This document shows positions 6,262 through 13,980 of a stretch of 17,490 nucleotides of DNA, piece by piece (position 1 is the stretch's first letter; every line of letters begins with the position of its first letter). Under the pieces are notes generated by a model that was given only the letters and a program-made list of their open reading frames with translations, searched no databases and was not told the DNA's origin. The stretch is from Pseudomonadota bacterium. Lineage in GTDB: Bacteria; Pseudomonadota; Alphaproteobacteria; JAAXGF01. The stretch spans positions 1 through 17,490 of the forward strand of contig JADFMW010000026.1 of the NCBI GenBank assembly GCA_022563655.1, written 5' to 3'. Made by a program: the position numbers and the translations under genes.

Positions 6262-6357
6262 GGCCCGATGGCGTTCATGACATGAGCATAGGGCGCGCGC
6301 GGCCGCCGGTCCGCACCTGAGCGCGCGAAACCCGGGCGGCGTCGCGCTGTTGCCGCG

Positions 6358-6831
6358 TCATTCCTCGACGATGCTCCAGATCTTCGCGTGCTGTGCGCCG
6401 CGTGGCGGGTGGATCACCTTGAAGCGCTCGACGATGCCGTCTTCTCCCAACTCGCGCTCGACCGTGAGCAAGGTGTGGAGCTTGTGGTCGCACAGGCCGG
6501 CGGCGAAACCGACCTCGTCGCGCGCCACGGGCATCGCGGCGGTGCGATCGGGCGCCCCATAGTGCGCGACGAAGTGGTCGGCGAGCCGGACCACCACCCG
6601 CTCGTGGTCGTCCTCGTCGATCTCCGCCACTTCGACCAGAGTGGTCCAGCCGAAGCTCTCGGTGCCAAGAAAACCGTGGACGAACGCCTGCCGCGCCTTG
6701 CCGGTAAGGTCTTGAGGATCGGCATTGGCAAAGGCGAACGCGCCCGGCACCGCCCATTCGCCGGGCTCGGCGGCGACCGCGAAAACCTTGAGGTCCGAGG
6801 CGTCGAGACGTATGGCGCGTGGAAACCGCAT
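6358..6831 (-). CDS. DUF6505 family protein
   Basis: The 157-residue protein begins MRFPRAIRLDASDLKVFAVA, followed by EPGEWAVPGAFAFANADP and GKARQAFVHGFLGTESFGW, a pattern I recognise as DUF6505. It appears soluble, and no catalytic or cofactor motif is visible. Its genomic place, between a biotin/lipoate-ligase-like gene and DUF6352, is the usual order in formate dehydrogenase accessory clusters. Start ATG 6831 has only a weak ribosome site. The C-terminus KIWSIVEE ends the family's last conserved strand, so the gene is complete. Confidence 0.8.
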   Translation of the reverse strand: MRFPRAIRLDASDLKVFAVAAEPGEWAVPGAFAFANADPQDLTGKARQAFVHGFLGTESFGWTTLVEVAEIDEDDHERVVVRLADHFVAHYGAPDRTAAMPVARDEVGFAAGLCDHKLHTLLTVERELGEDGIVERFKVIHPPRGAQHAKIWSIVEE

Positions 6832-6915
6832 GGCGCTTAGGTATCGTCTCGGGCCTTCGCCGTCAAACCGGCGCGTGCCGCTCCGCGGCCCGGCCCGCGG
6901 GCGCCGTCGGCCCGC

Positions 6916-7680
6916 TCAGGACGGCGCCGGCGCCGCGAACGGCGTGTCGTATATCTCGATGGTGCGGCGCCCGCCGTCGGTATCGAGCTCGAGCCGGCCC
7001 ATCGGGTCGACATCGATGAAGGTCCCGGTCAGCTCCGCGCCGCCGACCGCGACCGTCACCTCGGTGCCGACGCTCTCGGTGCGCTTCAGCCAGCTCCTGC
7101 GCACCGGGCCGAAGCCGTCGTCGAGCCAGCGGTTGGCCCAGCTCAGGAAATGGCGCGCGAACCCTTCGAGCACGTCCTCCACGGTGACGTCGCCGCCGCC
7201 TATGTCACAAAGCGACGTGAGGTGCTCCCATTCCTCCGGGCGGCGGCGACCGACATGGGCCTGGGCGCACAGCACCAGCCAGTCGATGTTGCCCTCCTTG
7301 CTCTCCTTGCTCTCCTTGCTCTCTGGGGGAGGCGCGGTTTCCAGGCGCACCTCCGCGAGCCGGGCGCGTCCGAGCAAGACCGTACTCGGCCATGCGAACA
7401 CCAGCGGCGCCGGCGGCAGCAGAGACGCCAACGCCTCGGCCAGCCCGAGCGCACCCACGTAGGTCAGCTGCACTGCGGTTGAAAGCGCACACTCGGGCAT
7501 GAGAATCAGGGCGCAAGCGAAGTCTTCGGCCGCGTGCCCGCTCTGGTCGGGCTTGGCCCATACGAGCGTTCCGTCCTCGGCGCCGCCACGCGCGAGGCTC
7601 CGCGCCGTTTCCGCGGCGTCGTCGGAGCGGCCGACGGTAACGAGACGATAAACCGAGGGAAGGCGCGGCTCCTGCCTCAT
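6916..7680 (-). CDS. Biotin/lipoate--protein ligase family protein, probably degenerate at the active site
   Basis: The 254-residue protein has the BPL/LplA fold region at about 5-170 and a C-terminal SH3-like barrel at about 195-250 (VTVAVGGAELTGTFIDVDPMGRLELD). Classical ligases have an RGRxGRxW motif and a catalytic Lys in a GxKxGG stretch. Here the first is replaced by KPDQSGHAAEDF, and the second reads LLGRARLAEVRLE with Arg where Lys is expected, so ligase activity is doubtful. This may be general to the formate-dehydrogenase-linked family. Residues ESKESKESKEG come from a 9-bp DNA repeat. I chose ATG 7680; the frame is open back to TTG 7710. It follows moaA on the same strand. Confidence 0.75.
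   Translation of the reverse strand: MRQEPRLPSVYRLVTVGRSDDAAETARSLARGGAEDGTLVWAKPDQSGHAAEDFACALILMPECALSTAVQLTYVGALGLAEALASLLPPAPLVFAWPSTVLLGRARLAEVRLETAPPPESKESKESKEGNIDWLVLCAQAHVGRRRPEEWEHLTSLCDIGGGDVTVEDVLEGFARHFLSWANRWLDDGFGPVRRSWLKRTESVGTEVTVAVGGAELTGTFIDVDPMGRLELDTDGGRRTIEIYDTPFAAPAPS
7294..7323. repeat. 9-bp tandem repeat, 3 copies plus a partial, inside the ligase-like gene
   Basis: ctccttgct is repeated at 7294-7302, 7303-7311 and 7312-7320, with a 3-base partial. On the coding strand it gives SKE repeats in a loop between two strands of the ligase fold, keeping the frame. Confidence 0.85.
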
Positions 7681-7752
7681 CGCATCACGTGAGCTGAACC
7701 TGTCATGCAAGCGCCCGTCTAGGGCAGCCCGAAGCGGGCGCGCCGGGCCCCG

Positions 7753-8742
7753 TCAGCCGCCGGTGACGCTCATGTGGCGGGCGAGGGCGGGGCGGTTGTG
7801 ACGGCGGTCGATGACGAAGTCATGGCCCTTGGGCTTGCGGCCGATCGCCTCGTTGATCGCCGCGATCAGCGGCCCGTCGCTCTCGCTCGCGCGCAACGGT
7901 GTGCGCAAGTCGGCCGCGTCCTCCTGGCCGAGGCACATGTACAGCGTGGCGGTGCAGGTGAGGCGCACCCGGTTGCACGATTCGCAGAAGTTGTGCGTGA
8001 GCGGCGTGATGAAGCCGAGCCGCCGGCCGGTCTCGCCGACCTCGACGTAGCGCGCCGGCCCGCCGGTCTTGTAGTCGATGTCGGTGAGCGTCCAGCGCTC
8101 CATGAGCCGCGCGCGCACGATCGACAGCGGCAGGTACTGCTGGGTGCGGTCGCCGTCGATGTCGCCTAGCGGCATGGTCTCGATGAACGTGAGATCGAAG
8201 CCCTCGTCGCCGCACCAGCCGATCAGCTTGTCGAAGTCGTCTTCGTTGACGCCCTTCATCGCCACCGTGTTGATCTTGACCCGAAGCCCCGCCTCCTTGG
8301 CCGCGGCGATACCGTCCATCACCTGGTCGAACCGGCCCCAGCGGGTAATGGCGAGGAACTTCGCGGCATCGAGCGTATCGAGCGAGACGTTCACCCGGCG
8401 CACGCCACAGCGGTAGAGGTCTTGCGCGAAGCGGCGAAGCTGGCTGCCGTTGGTGGTGAGCGTGAGCTCGTCGAGGGCGCCGTTTTCGAGGCGGCGGCCG
8501 AGGCTTTCGAACAGCCACATCACGTTGCGCCGCACCAGGGGCTCGCCGCCGGTGATCCTGAGCTTGCGCACGCCGAGACCGACAAAGGCGCCGCACAGCC
8601 GGTCGAGCTCCTCGAGCGTCAACAGCTCGGCCTTGGGCAGGAAGGTCATGTCCTCCGACATGCAGTAGACGCAGCGGAAGTCGCAGCGGTCTGTGACCGA
8701 GACGCGCAGGTACGTGATGTGCCGGCCGAACGGATCGATCAT
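7753..8742 (-). CDS. moaA: GTP 3',8-cyclase MoaA (molybdenum/tungsten cofactor biosynthesis)
   Basis: This radical SAM enzyme makes 3',8-cyclo-GTP from GTP, the first step of molybdopterin synthesis. The 329-residue protein has the radical SAM motif CDFRCVYC (Cys20, Cys24, Cys27) and the second [4Fe-4S] site of MoaA, FCESCNRVRL plus a later Cys (Cys253, Cys256, Cys270). ITGGEPLVRR is the SAM-binding GGEP region, and the C-terminus SVTGG has the double glycine needed for catalysis. Length matches the family. ATG 8742 is chosen because MIDPFGRHITYLRVSVTDRC is the normal N-terminus; the frame extends further without similarity. It sits between the polyferredoxin and ligase-like genes on one strand. 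Confidence 0.96.
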   Translation of the reverse strand: MIDPFGRHITYLRVSVTDRCDFRCVYCMSEDMTFLPKAELLTLEELDRLCGAFVGLGVRKLRITGGEPLVRRNVMWLFESLGRRLENGALDELTLTTNGSQLRRFAQDLYRCGVRRVNVSLDTLDAAKFLAITRWGRFDQVMDGIAAAKEAGLRVKINTVAMKGVNEDDFDKLIGWCGDEGFDLTFIETMPLGDIDGDRTQQYLPLSIVRARLMERWTLTDIDYKTGGPARYVEVGETGRRLGFITPLTHNFCESCNRVRLTCTATLYMCLGQEDAADLRTPLRASESDGPLIAAINEAIGRKPKGHDFVIDRRHNRPALARHMSVTGG

Positions 8743-8894
8743 CGCGCGAAACCTCAGCCTCCCTATCTTGGCACGAAGTAAACACCGCGAGGCCCGGCGG
8801 CAGACTCCGCCCCCGAGCTCGCTGTGGCTAAGAGACCACCGAATTCCGCCGCCGAATGCAAGCGAAATCGGCATAAGCGCCGGCAAGAAGCGTC

Positions 8895-11027
8895 TTACGC
8901 ATTGCCGCCGGTGTTCGTATCGGATTTTTTCCGGGCCCTTTTTTTGGGCTTTATCTCATCCGACGCGTCCTGTGGGGCCTCCGCCTCGCTCTGCGCGCGC
9001 TCGTACATCTCGCGCGCCTTCGCCTGCTCGCGCTCGCGCAAATAGTCCTCGGTGGTGCGCGGTGCCGGGCGCGGCCGAGACGCCATCGGGGCGGGCAGCT
9101 CGAACTGGACGATGACCCGGCAGTTGTCGCACATCTTGATGCGCTCGAGCGCCTGGGGGTCGTTGACGAACATCGAATGCCCGGCCAGCTTCTCGACGAT
9201 GCGGTCGATCGAGGAGCGCCCGCCGAACGGCTTGCCGCAGCGGACGCAGGCGAACGGCTCCTCGTCGTTGAGCACGATCGCGTCGTGCGCCTCGCTGGTG
9301 AAATTGAAGCGGGGCTCGAGCGTGATGACCGATTCCGGGCAGGTCGTGCGGCACAGGCCGCACTGCACGCAGGCCTCCTCCTGGAAGCGCACCATCGGCC
9401 GGTCGGGGTTGTCGACCAGCGCCCCGGTCGGGCAGGCGCCAACACAGGCGAGGCACAGGGTGCAGCCCGCGGTGTCCACGACCACCGCGCCGAACGGCGC
9501 GCCCTGAGCAAGCGGCACGATGTCCGCGGGCGCCGGCGCGTGGTCGTGCAGGTGCCTGAGCGCCAGCATGGTCACGGTGCGCTTGCCGCCCATCGGCAGG
9601 AAGGTGCTCGGCGTCGGCGCCGCCATCGCGGGGGCGTCGTAAAGCAGGGCCTCGACCGCATCGGGGTCCTCGGCGTCGATGACGGCGACTCGACCGGCGC
9701 CGTAGCCAAGGCCGGTCATCGCCCCCTCCGCCAGCTCGACCTGGCCGGCGAGCGCGGGCAGGTGCTCGCGGTTGCTCGGCCCCACGAGCACGCTCACCTG
9801 CGCCGCGCCGTAGGCGAGCGCGGCGGCGAAGAAGTCGAGCCCCACTTGCGTCGCCTCGTTGAGCGCGAAGGGCAGCACCCGCGCCGGCAGACCGCGGCCG
9901 CGGCGGGCGATCATGTCGATCATGTCCTCGCCGTGACGCGTGTCGTGGACCAGCAGCACCGGCGCCTCGCCGCCCGCCTCGCGATAAGCGCCGAGCAGCG
10001 TGCGCAGGCGCTGGAACACCGCGTCGCCGGCGGGCAGCGCGTAGCTTGCCGCCCCGGTCGGGCACACGCTGGCGCAAGAGCCGCAGCCGGCGCAGATGTG
10101 CGGATCGATCTTCACGTGGTCGCCGTCGGGCTCGATCGCCGAGGTGGGACAGACGTCGAGGCAGCGGGTGCAGCCGATCTGGCCGCTCCGCGAATGGGCG
10201 CAGATGTCGGCCTTGTAGTCGACGTAGATGGGCTTCTCGAAGTCGCCGACCATGTCGGCGATGTCGAACAACGCCTTTTGCACCAGGGTCGGGTTCCCGG
10301 GGTCGGGGTTGAAGTAGCCGTCGCGTTTCTCGGGCGCCGGGAACAGGGGCGCGCCGCCGGTCAGGTCGAGGAGCAGGTCGCATTTCGAGGTGGCGCCGTT
10401 CTGCGGCGCGCCGAAGTCCAGTTCGCCGCGCGAGGACGGCACCATGGCGGCGTAATCATCGATCGTAAGCTCGATGGCGCCCAGGTGGCCGCGGGCCTGG
10501 GTAATCGTGCCCTTGAACACGGGCACCTCGATAATCCTGGGCGGCAGCACGTCCTCGGGCCGGGTGAGCAGAACGGTGACGTCGAGCCGGCCGGCGAGCT
10601 GCTTGGCGGCTTCGATCGCCGTCTCGTCCCGGCCGTAGACCAGGGTGACGCCTTTGGATTCCATGCTCACCGTTCGCGTCGGCGGGATGTCGAGCGCGGC
10701 TTCGGCCAACAGCGCCGCGATCTTGGCGGTCGCATGCTTGGCTTCGCCGGACCAGCCGGCGCGCTCGCGGATGTTGGTGAAGCTGATCTGCGCCTTCGGG
10801 TTGCTGTCCTCGTGGACCTCGCCGAACAGCGGCGCTTCCTGGGTGCACGCCACCAGCACGGGCTGCTCGCCGACAATGGCGCGCTGGAACTCGCCGAGCT
10901 GGCTGCGGCAGAGCTGGGTATGCACGGTCGGGGCATCGCCGTGGCACGCCTTCGCGAGGGCCCTCGCATCGAGCGGCATCGTCCCCTCGCAATCGCAGAT
11001 GAGCACGCGCTTGTCCTTGATCTTCAT
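8895..11027 (-). CDS. Large multi-cluster 4Fe-4S ferredoxin-domain protein, formate dehydrogenase-associated
   Basis: The 710-residue soluble protein has an N-terminal region (1-270) with conserved cysteines (Cys10, Cys12 in LICDCEG; LCRSQ near 40; VACTQE near 60) like electron-bifurcating HdrA relatives. Next comes a ferredoxin pair near 285-325 (GCTRCLDVCPTSA, CAGCGSCASVCPTGA). A second pair lies near 521-563 (CTLCLACVGACPTGAL, CVQCGLCRTTCPE). A third, zinc-ribbon-like Cys set is near 593 and 632 (CVRCGKPFG, CDNC). The C-terminal tail is charged and Lys-rich. It could relay electrons over four [4Fe-4S] clusters or serve maturation of a formate dehydrogenase, its usual genomic neighbour. It is the first gene of the minus-strand run ending in DUF6494, divergent from the regulator gene across 249 bases. 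Confidence 0.85.
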   Translation of the reverse strand: MKIKDKRVLICDCEGTMPLDARALAKACHGDAPTVHTQLCRSQLGEFQRAIVGEQPVLVACTQEAPLFGEVHEDSNPKAQISFTNIRERAGWSGEAKHATAKIAALLAEAALDIPPTRTVSMESKGVTLVYGRDETAIEAAKQLAGRLDVTVLLTRPEDVLPPRIIEVPVFKGTITQARGHLGAIELTIDDYAAMVPSSRGELDFGAPQNGATSKCDLLLDLTGGAPLFPAPEKRDGYFNPDPGNPTLVQKALFDIADMVGDFEKPIYVDYKADICAHSRSGQIGCTRCLDVCPTSAIEPDGDHVKIDPHICAGCGSCASVCPTGAASYALPAGDAVFQRLRTLLGAYREAGGEAPVLLVHDTRHGEDMIDMIARRGRGLPARVLPFALNEATQVGLDFFAAALAYGAAQVSVLVGPSNREHLPALAGQVELAEGAMTGLGYGAGRVAVIDAEDPDAVEALLYDAPAMAAPTPSTFLPMGGKRTVTMLALRHLHDHAPAPADIVPLAQGAPFGAVVVDTAGCTLCLACVGACPTGALVDNPDRPMVRFQEEACVQCGLCRTTCPESVITLEPRFNFTSEAHDAIVLNDEEPFACVRCGKPFGGRSSIDRIVEKLAGHSMFVNDPQALERIKMCDNCRVIVQFELPAPMASRPRPAPRTTEDYLREREQAKAREMYERAQSEAEAPQDASDEIKPKKRARKKSDTNTGGNA

Positions 11028-11200
11028 GCCCTATATCCGCCGTAGACCGCCGGTATGTTCACGTATCGCGCGGCCATCGTGTCGGCCGCTCCGCGCCGGC
11101 CGCTTATAGGCCCTTCTCGAGAAAATTTCGACACGAAACTATGTGGGCGATTCGTCGGCTGGCGTCCAGACAAATCGCGGCCCCCGGGGTTATACTGTCC

Positions 11201-11250
11201 CAGTACGGCCCAGTAGGGCCCAGTACGGCCCAGTACGGGCTAGTGTGGGC
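11201..11250. repeat. 10-bp tandem repeat, 5 copies, upstream of the HTH regulator gene
   Basis: Copies are cagtacggcc, cagtagggcc, cagtacggcc, cagtacgggc and tagtgtgggc, all in exact 10-bp register, about one helical turn. They lie 26 bases before the GTG start and just before its aagggag ribosome site, in the divergent promoter region shared with the polyferredoxin gene. The sequence just before them, ttatactgtcc, resembles the end of the 57-bp element at 3310-3366. Confidence 0.9.
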
Positions 11251-11276
11251 AAAACCAAGGGAGCAGTGACGCGATC

Positions 11277-12164
11277 GTGCCCGAGATGATGAACACCCAT
11301 GAGGTGGCCGATTACCTACGTCTCAAGGAGCGCAAGGTCTACGCCCTGGTGAAGGCGCGGCGCATACCATGCACGCGGGTCACCGGTAAGTGGCTGTTTC
11401 CCAAGCGTCTCATCGACCTATGGATCACCCAGAGCGCCGCGCTCCAGCCGGCTCGCGACACCACCCCGCCGCCGCCGCCCGTCGTCGCCGGCAGCCACGA
11501 CCCGTTGCTCGAGTGGTGCCTCATGCAGGCGGACTCGGGCCTCGCCATGCTCCCGGGCGGAAGCCTCGACGGCATTGAGCGCCTCGCCGCCGGCGAGGCG
11601 GCGGTGTGTGGTCTGCACGTGCTTGACGCCGGTTCGGGCGAGTACAACCTGCCGATGGTGCAACAGGGCCTCGCCGGCCTCGGCGTCGTCGTGCTGGAGT
11701 GGGCGTGGCGCGAGCAGGGGCTGGTGGTGGCGCCGGGCAATCCGCTGGGCATCGAAGGCCTTGCCGACCTGCGCGAGCGCGGCGCGCGGGTCATGCCGCG
11801 CCAGCCCGGGGCCGGCAGCCAGCTGCTGTTTGCACATTTGCTTGCCGAATCGGGACTCAAACTTTCCGATCTCGATCTCGCTCCCGACCCGGCGCGCAGC
11901 GAGACCGACCTCGCTCTCGCCGTGCTCGAGGGCAAGGTCGACGCCGGTCTCGCCGTCGCCGCCGTCGCGCGCCAGCTCCGCCTCGACTTCGTGGCGCTGC
12001 ACCGCGAGCGGTTCGATTTGGTGATGCGCCGGCGCCACTACTTCGAACCACCGCTCCAGCGTCTCCTCGCGTTCACGCGAACCGAGGCCTTCGCGAGCCA
12101 CGCCGCCGCGCTCGGCGGTTACGATTGCTCGGGCCTGGGTACAGTGGTGTACAACAGCCCCTAG
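11277..12164 (+). CDS. One-component transcriptional regulator: excisionase-type HTH plus periplasmic-binding-protein-like domain
   Basis: The 295-residue protein opens with a short winged-helix DNA-binding domain of the excisionase/HTH_17 type (MNTHEVADYLRLKERKVYAL, then GKWLFPKRLIDLW; about 4-50). After a Pro-rich linker (TTPPPPPPV, near 62-70) comes a PBP_like domain (about 78-290) resembling molybdate/tungstate binding proteins, including RQPGAGSQLLF. It has no signal peptide, so ligand is sensed in the cytoplasm. Next to tup genes it is likely a molybdate- or tungstate-responsive regulator; this is inference. GTG 11277 has aagggag 13 bases upstream; ATG 11286 or 11289 are alternatives. 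It converges with tupA and diverges from the polyferredoxin gene, with a five-copy 10-bp repeat in its promoter region. Confidence 0.85.
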   Translation: MPEMMNTHEVADYLRLKERKVYALVKARRIPCTRVTGKWLFPKRLIDLWITQSAALQPARDTTPPPPPVVAGSHDPLLEWCLMQADSGLAMLPGGSLDGIERLAAGEAAVCGLHVLDAGSGEYNLPMVQQGLAGLGVVVLEWAWREQGLVVAPGNPLGIEGLADLRERGARVMPRQPGAGSQLLFAHLLAESGLKLSDLDLAPDPARSETDLALAVLEGKVDAGLAVAAVARQLRLDFVALHRERFDLVMRRRHYFEPPLQRLLAFTRTEAFASHAAALGGYDCSGLGTVVYNSP

Positions 12165-12231
12165 GCCACGCGGGCGCGCCAAGTTTCCTAACGCCGCGGC
12201 AGCGCGCATGCCAGCGTAGGGTCGCTCGCGT

Positions 12232-13146
12232 TCATGGCCGGGGAGTCGCGGCGTTGGGAACGAACAGCTGCTCGCCGCCAACGCTAAATTCCTCGATCGC
12301 CCGCTGGCCCTCGGGCGAGGTGAGCCACGCGATGAAGGCGCGGCCTTCCTCCGCCTTGACGTGGGGGTGGCGTGCCGGGTTGACGAGAATCACGCCGTAG
12401 GGGTTGAACAGCCGCTCATCGCCCTCGACGAGGATCACGAGATCGCCGCGGTTCTCGAAGCTCAGCCAAGTGCCGCGGTCGCTGAGCGCATAAGCGCCCA
12501 TCGCCTGTGCGGTATTGAGCGTCGCGCCCATGCCGCTGCCGGTCTCCAAGTACCACTGCCCCGATTGCTTGCTCGGGTCGACGCCCGCCGCCGCCCACAG
12601 CCGCAGTTCGGCCTTGTGGGTGCCGCTGTCGTCGCCGCGCGACACGAACGGCGACCCGGCGCCCGCGATCGCGCGCAGGGCGGCGGGGGCGTCGCCCATG
12701 CCCCGCACGCCGGCCGGGTCGGCGGCCGGGCCAACGACGACGAAGTCGTTGTACATGACCGCGTGGCGGGCGACGCCGTGGCCTGCGGCGACGAAGCGTT
12801 CTTCGGCCGCGCGGGCGTGCACCAAAACGACGTCCGCATCGCCGTTCACGCCGAGCCTGAGCGCCGCGCCGGTGCCCACCGCGACCACCCGCACGTCGAT
12901 CCCGGTACGCGCGGTAAACTTCGGCAGAATGTAGTCGAACAGCCCCGAGTTCGCGGTCGAGGTCGTGGAAGCGAGAATGATGAACCTTTGCTGTGCCGTC
13001 GTACCTGACGCGAGGAGTGCAAGAACGAGAGCCGCGACGACCGCCGTCAGGGTTGGTCGAAATCCTCTGGCGCACCTTCCTCTGGCGCACAGGTGGCCTC
13101 TGGCGCACAGGTGGCCTCTGGCGCACAGGTGGTGGAAATTCGCCAT
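12232..13146 (-). CDS. tupA: Tungstate ABC transporter substrate-binding protein
   Basis: This is the periplasmic protein that binds tungstate and delivers it to TupB/TupC. The 304-residue precursor starts at ATG 13146, preceded by AAGGAG at good spacing. The n-region of its signal peptide contains three HLCARG repeats from an 18-bp DNA array. The hydrophobic core LTAVVAALVLALLASGTTAQ follows, with likely cleavage near TAQ-QR. The mature part starts with ILASTTSTANSGLFDYILP, the TupA anion-binding TTS signature, then VGTGAALRLGVNGDADVVLVHA and SRGDDSGTH. These features separate it from molybdate-binding ModA. Length and composition are otherwise typical. It is the last gene of the tup group, 32 bases after tupC. 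Confidence 0.92.
   Translation of the reverse strand: MANFHHLCARGHLCARGHLCARGRCARGFRPTLTAVVAALVLALLASGTTAQQRFIILASTTSTANSGLFDYILPKFTARTGIDVRVVAVGTGAALRLGVNGDADVVLVHARAAEERFVAAGHGVARHAVMYNDFVVVGPAADPAGVRGMGDAPAALRAIAGAGSPFVSRGDDSGTHKAELRLWAAAGVDPSKQSGQWYLETGSGMGATLNTAQAMGAYALSDRGTWLSFENRGDLVILVEGDERLFNPYGVILVNPARHPHVKAEEGRAFIAWLTSPEGQRAIEEFSVGGEQLFVPNAATPRP
13066..13134. repeat. 18-bp tandem repeat, 3 full copies plus a 15-bp degenerate copy, in the tupA signal-peptide coding region
   Basis: tctggcgcacaggtggcc occurs at 13081-13098 and 13099-13116 and, with two end changes, at 13117-13134. A 15-base degenerate copy is at 13066-13080. On the coding strand it encodes repeated HLCARG before the hydrophobic core and keeps the frame. 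Confidence 0.95.
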
Positions 13147-13178
13147 TTTTCTCTCCTTGTCCTTGTTGTCTCGGTGGC

Positions 13179-13904
13179 TCACCACAGCAGCTCGCCCTCC
13201 AGGAAAGCCTCCGCCTCGCGGGTTTTCGGGCCGGCGAAGAAGTCGGCCGCGGGGGCGCGCTCGACGAGCCGGCCGCGGTGCATGAACAACACCTCGTCGG
13301 CGAGCCTGCGCGCCTGGCCCAGGTCGTGGGTGGTCATGACGATCTTGGCGCCGGCGTCATGGATGGTTTGGATCGCCTTCTCGACCGCGCGCGTTGCCGC
13401 CGGATCCAGGTTCGCCGTCGGCTCGTCGAGGAACAGCACCTCGGGCTCGGTCGACCAAGCGCGGGCGATCCCCAGTCGCTGCTGCTCGCCCACCGAAAGC
13501 GCGCGCGCCGGGCTGCGGGCGACCGCGTCGAGGTTTACCAGCGCCAGCGCCCGGGCCACGGGCTCGCTGCGGCGGCGGCGGGCGACGCCGCGCAGCGCGA
13601 GCGCGTATGCGATATTGGCCGCGGCCGAGCGGCGCAGCATCACCGGCCGCTGGAACACCATGGCCTGGCGCTCGCCCGCCCGCGCCGCGGCCGGACCGAG
13701 CCAACGCACGCTCCCGGCGGTGGGCCGAAGCAAGCCGTGGCACAGCCTAAGCGTAAGGGTCTTTCCGGCGCCATTGGGGCCGAGGATGATGCTGCGCGAG
13801 CCTGCGGAAAGCGTGCACGAAAGGTTGTGGATCAGCCGCTGGCCACCCGCGTCGTAACAAACGCGATCGAGACACAAAGGCAGGATCGAGTCGGCCAATT
13901 TCAC
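13179..13904 (-). CDS. tupC: Tungstate ABC transporter ATP-binding protein
   Basis: The cytoplasmic ATPase of the tungstate importer. From GTG 13904 it is 241 residues: Walker A GPNGAGKT (42-49), Q-loop MVFQRPVM, signature LSVGEQQRLGIARA, Walker B EVLFLDEPTA and switch His in VMTTHD, so it should be active. The start is uncertain. GTG 13904 fits the family N-terminus (SILPLCLDRV...) but has no ribosome site, because a 15-bp tandem array lies directly upstream. The frame stays open through the array to ATGs at 14060 and 14066 and beyond. Starting there would add about 52-54 residues with PQGA-type repeats. It is followed 32 bases later by tupA. A decayed second copy lies between it and tupB. 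Confidence 0.92.
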   Translation of the reverse strand: MKLADSILPLCLDRVCYDAGGQRLIHNLSCTLSAGSRSIILGPNGAGKTLTLRLCHGLLRPTAGSVRWLGPAAARAGERQAMVFQRPVMLRRSAAANIAYALALRGVARRRRSEPVARALALVNLDAVARSPARALSVGEQQRLGIARAWSTEPEVLFLDEPTANLDPAATRAVEKAIQTIHDAGAKIVMTTHDLGQARRLADEVLFMHRGRLVERAPAADFFAGPKTREAEAFLEGELLW

Positions 13905-13909
13905 GGGCT

Positions 13910-13980
13910 TTGCACCCTGGGGCCTTGCACCCTGGGGCCCTGCACCCTGGGGCCCTGCACCCTGGGGCCTTGCACCTTGG
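13910..13980. repeat. 15-bp tandem repeat, 4.7 copies, at the tupC start
   Basis: ttgcaccctggggcc (13910-13924, 13925-13939), ctgcaccctggggcc (13940-13954, 13955-13969) and a partial copy to 13980. It ends 5 bases before the likely GTG start of tupC, where the ribosome binding site should be. If translated it gives an N-terminal (QGAxP)n extension. Confidence 0.95.

Noticed and set aside
7711..7741. Terminator or attenuator between moaA and the ligase-like gene (gcgcccg/cgggcgc stem)
   Set aside because: The stem is real but has no T-tract on either strand, and such stems are frequent at this GC content.
7753..8886. Longer MoaA product starting at 8886
   Set aside because: The family N-terminus MIDPFGRH coincides with ATG 8742. 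The 48 extra residues are unlike any MoaA.
8743..8894. Molybdenum-cofactor riboswitch between the polyferredoxin gene and moaA
   Set aside because: I looked for the conserved stem and loop pattern and did not find one by eye. A covariance-model search (Infernal with the Rfam Moco model) would decide.
9177..11045. Long plus-strand open frame of over 600 codons
   Set aside because: It is antisense to the polyferredoxin gene, whose cysteine motifs are unmistakable. Long antisense frames are common at this GC content, and its translation is Arg/Ala/Gly/His-rich without motifs.
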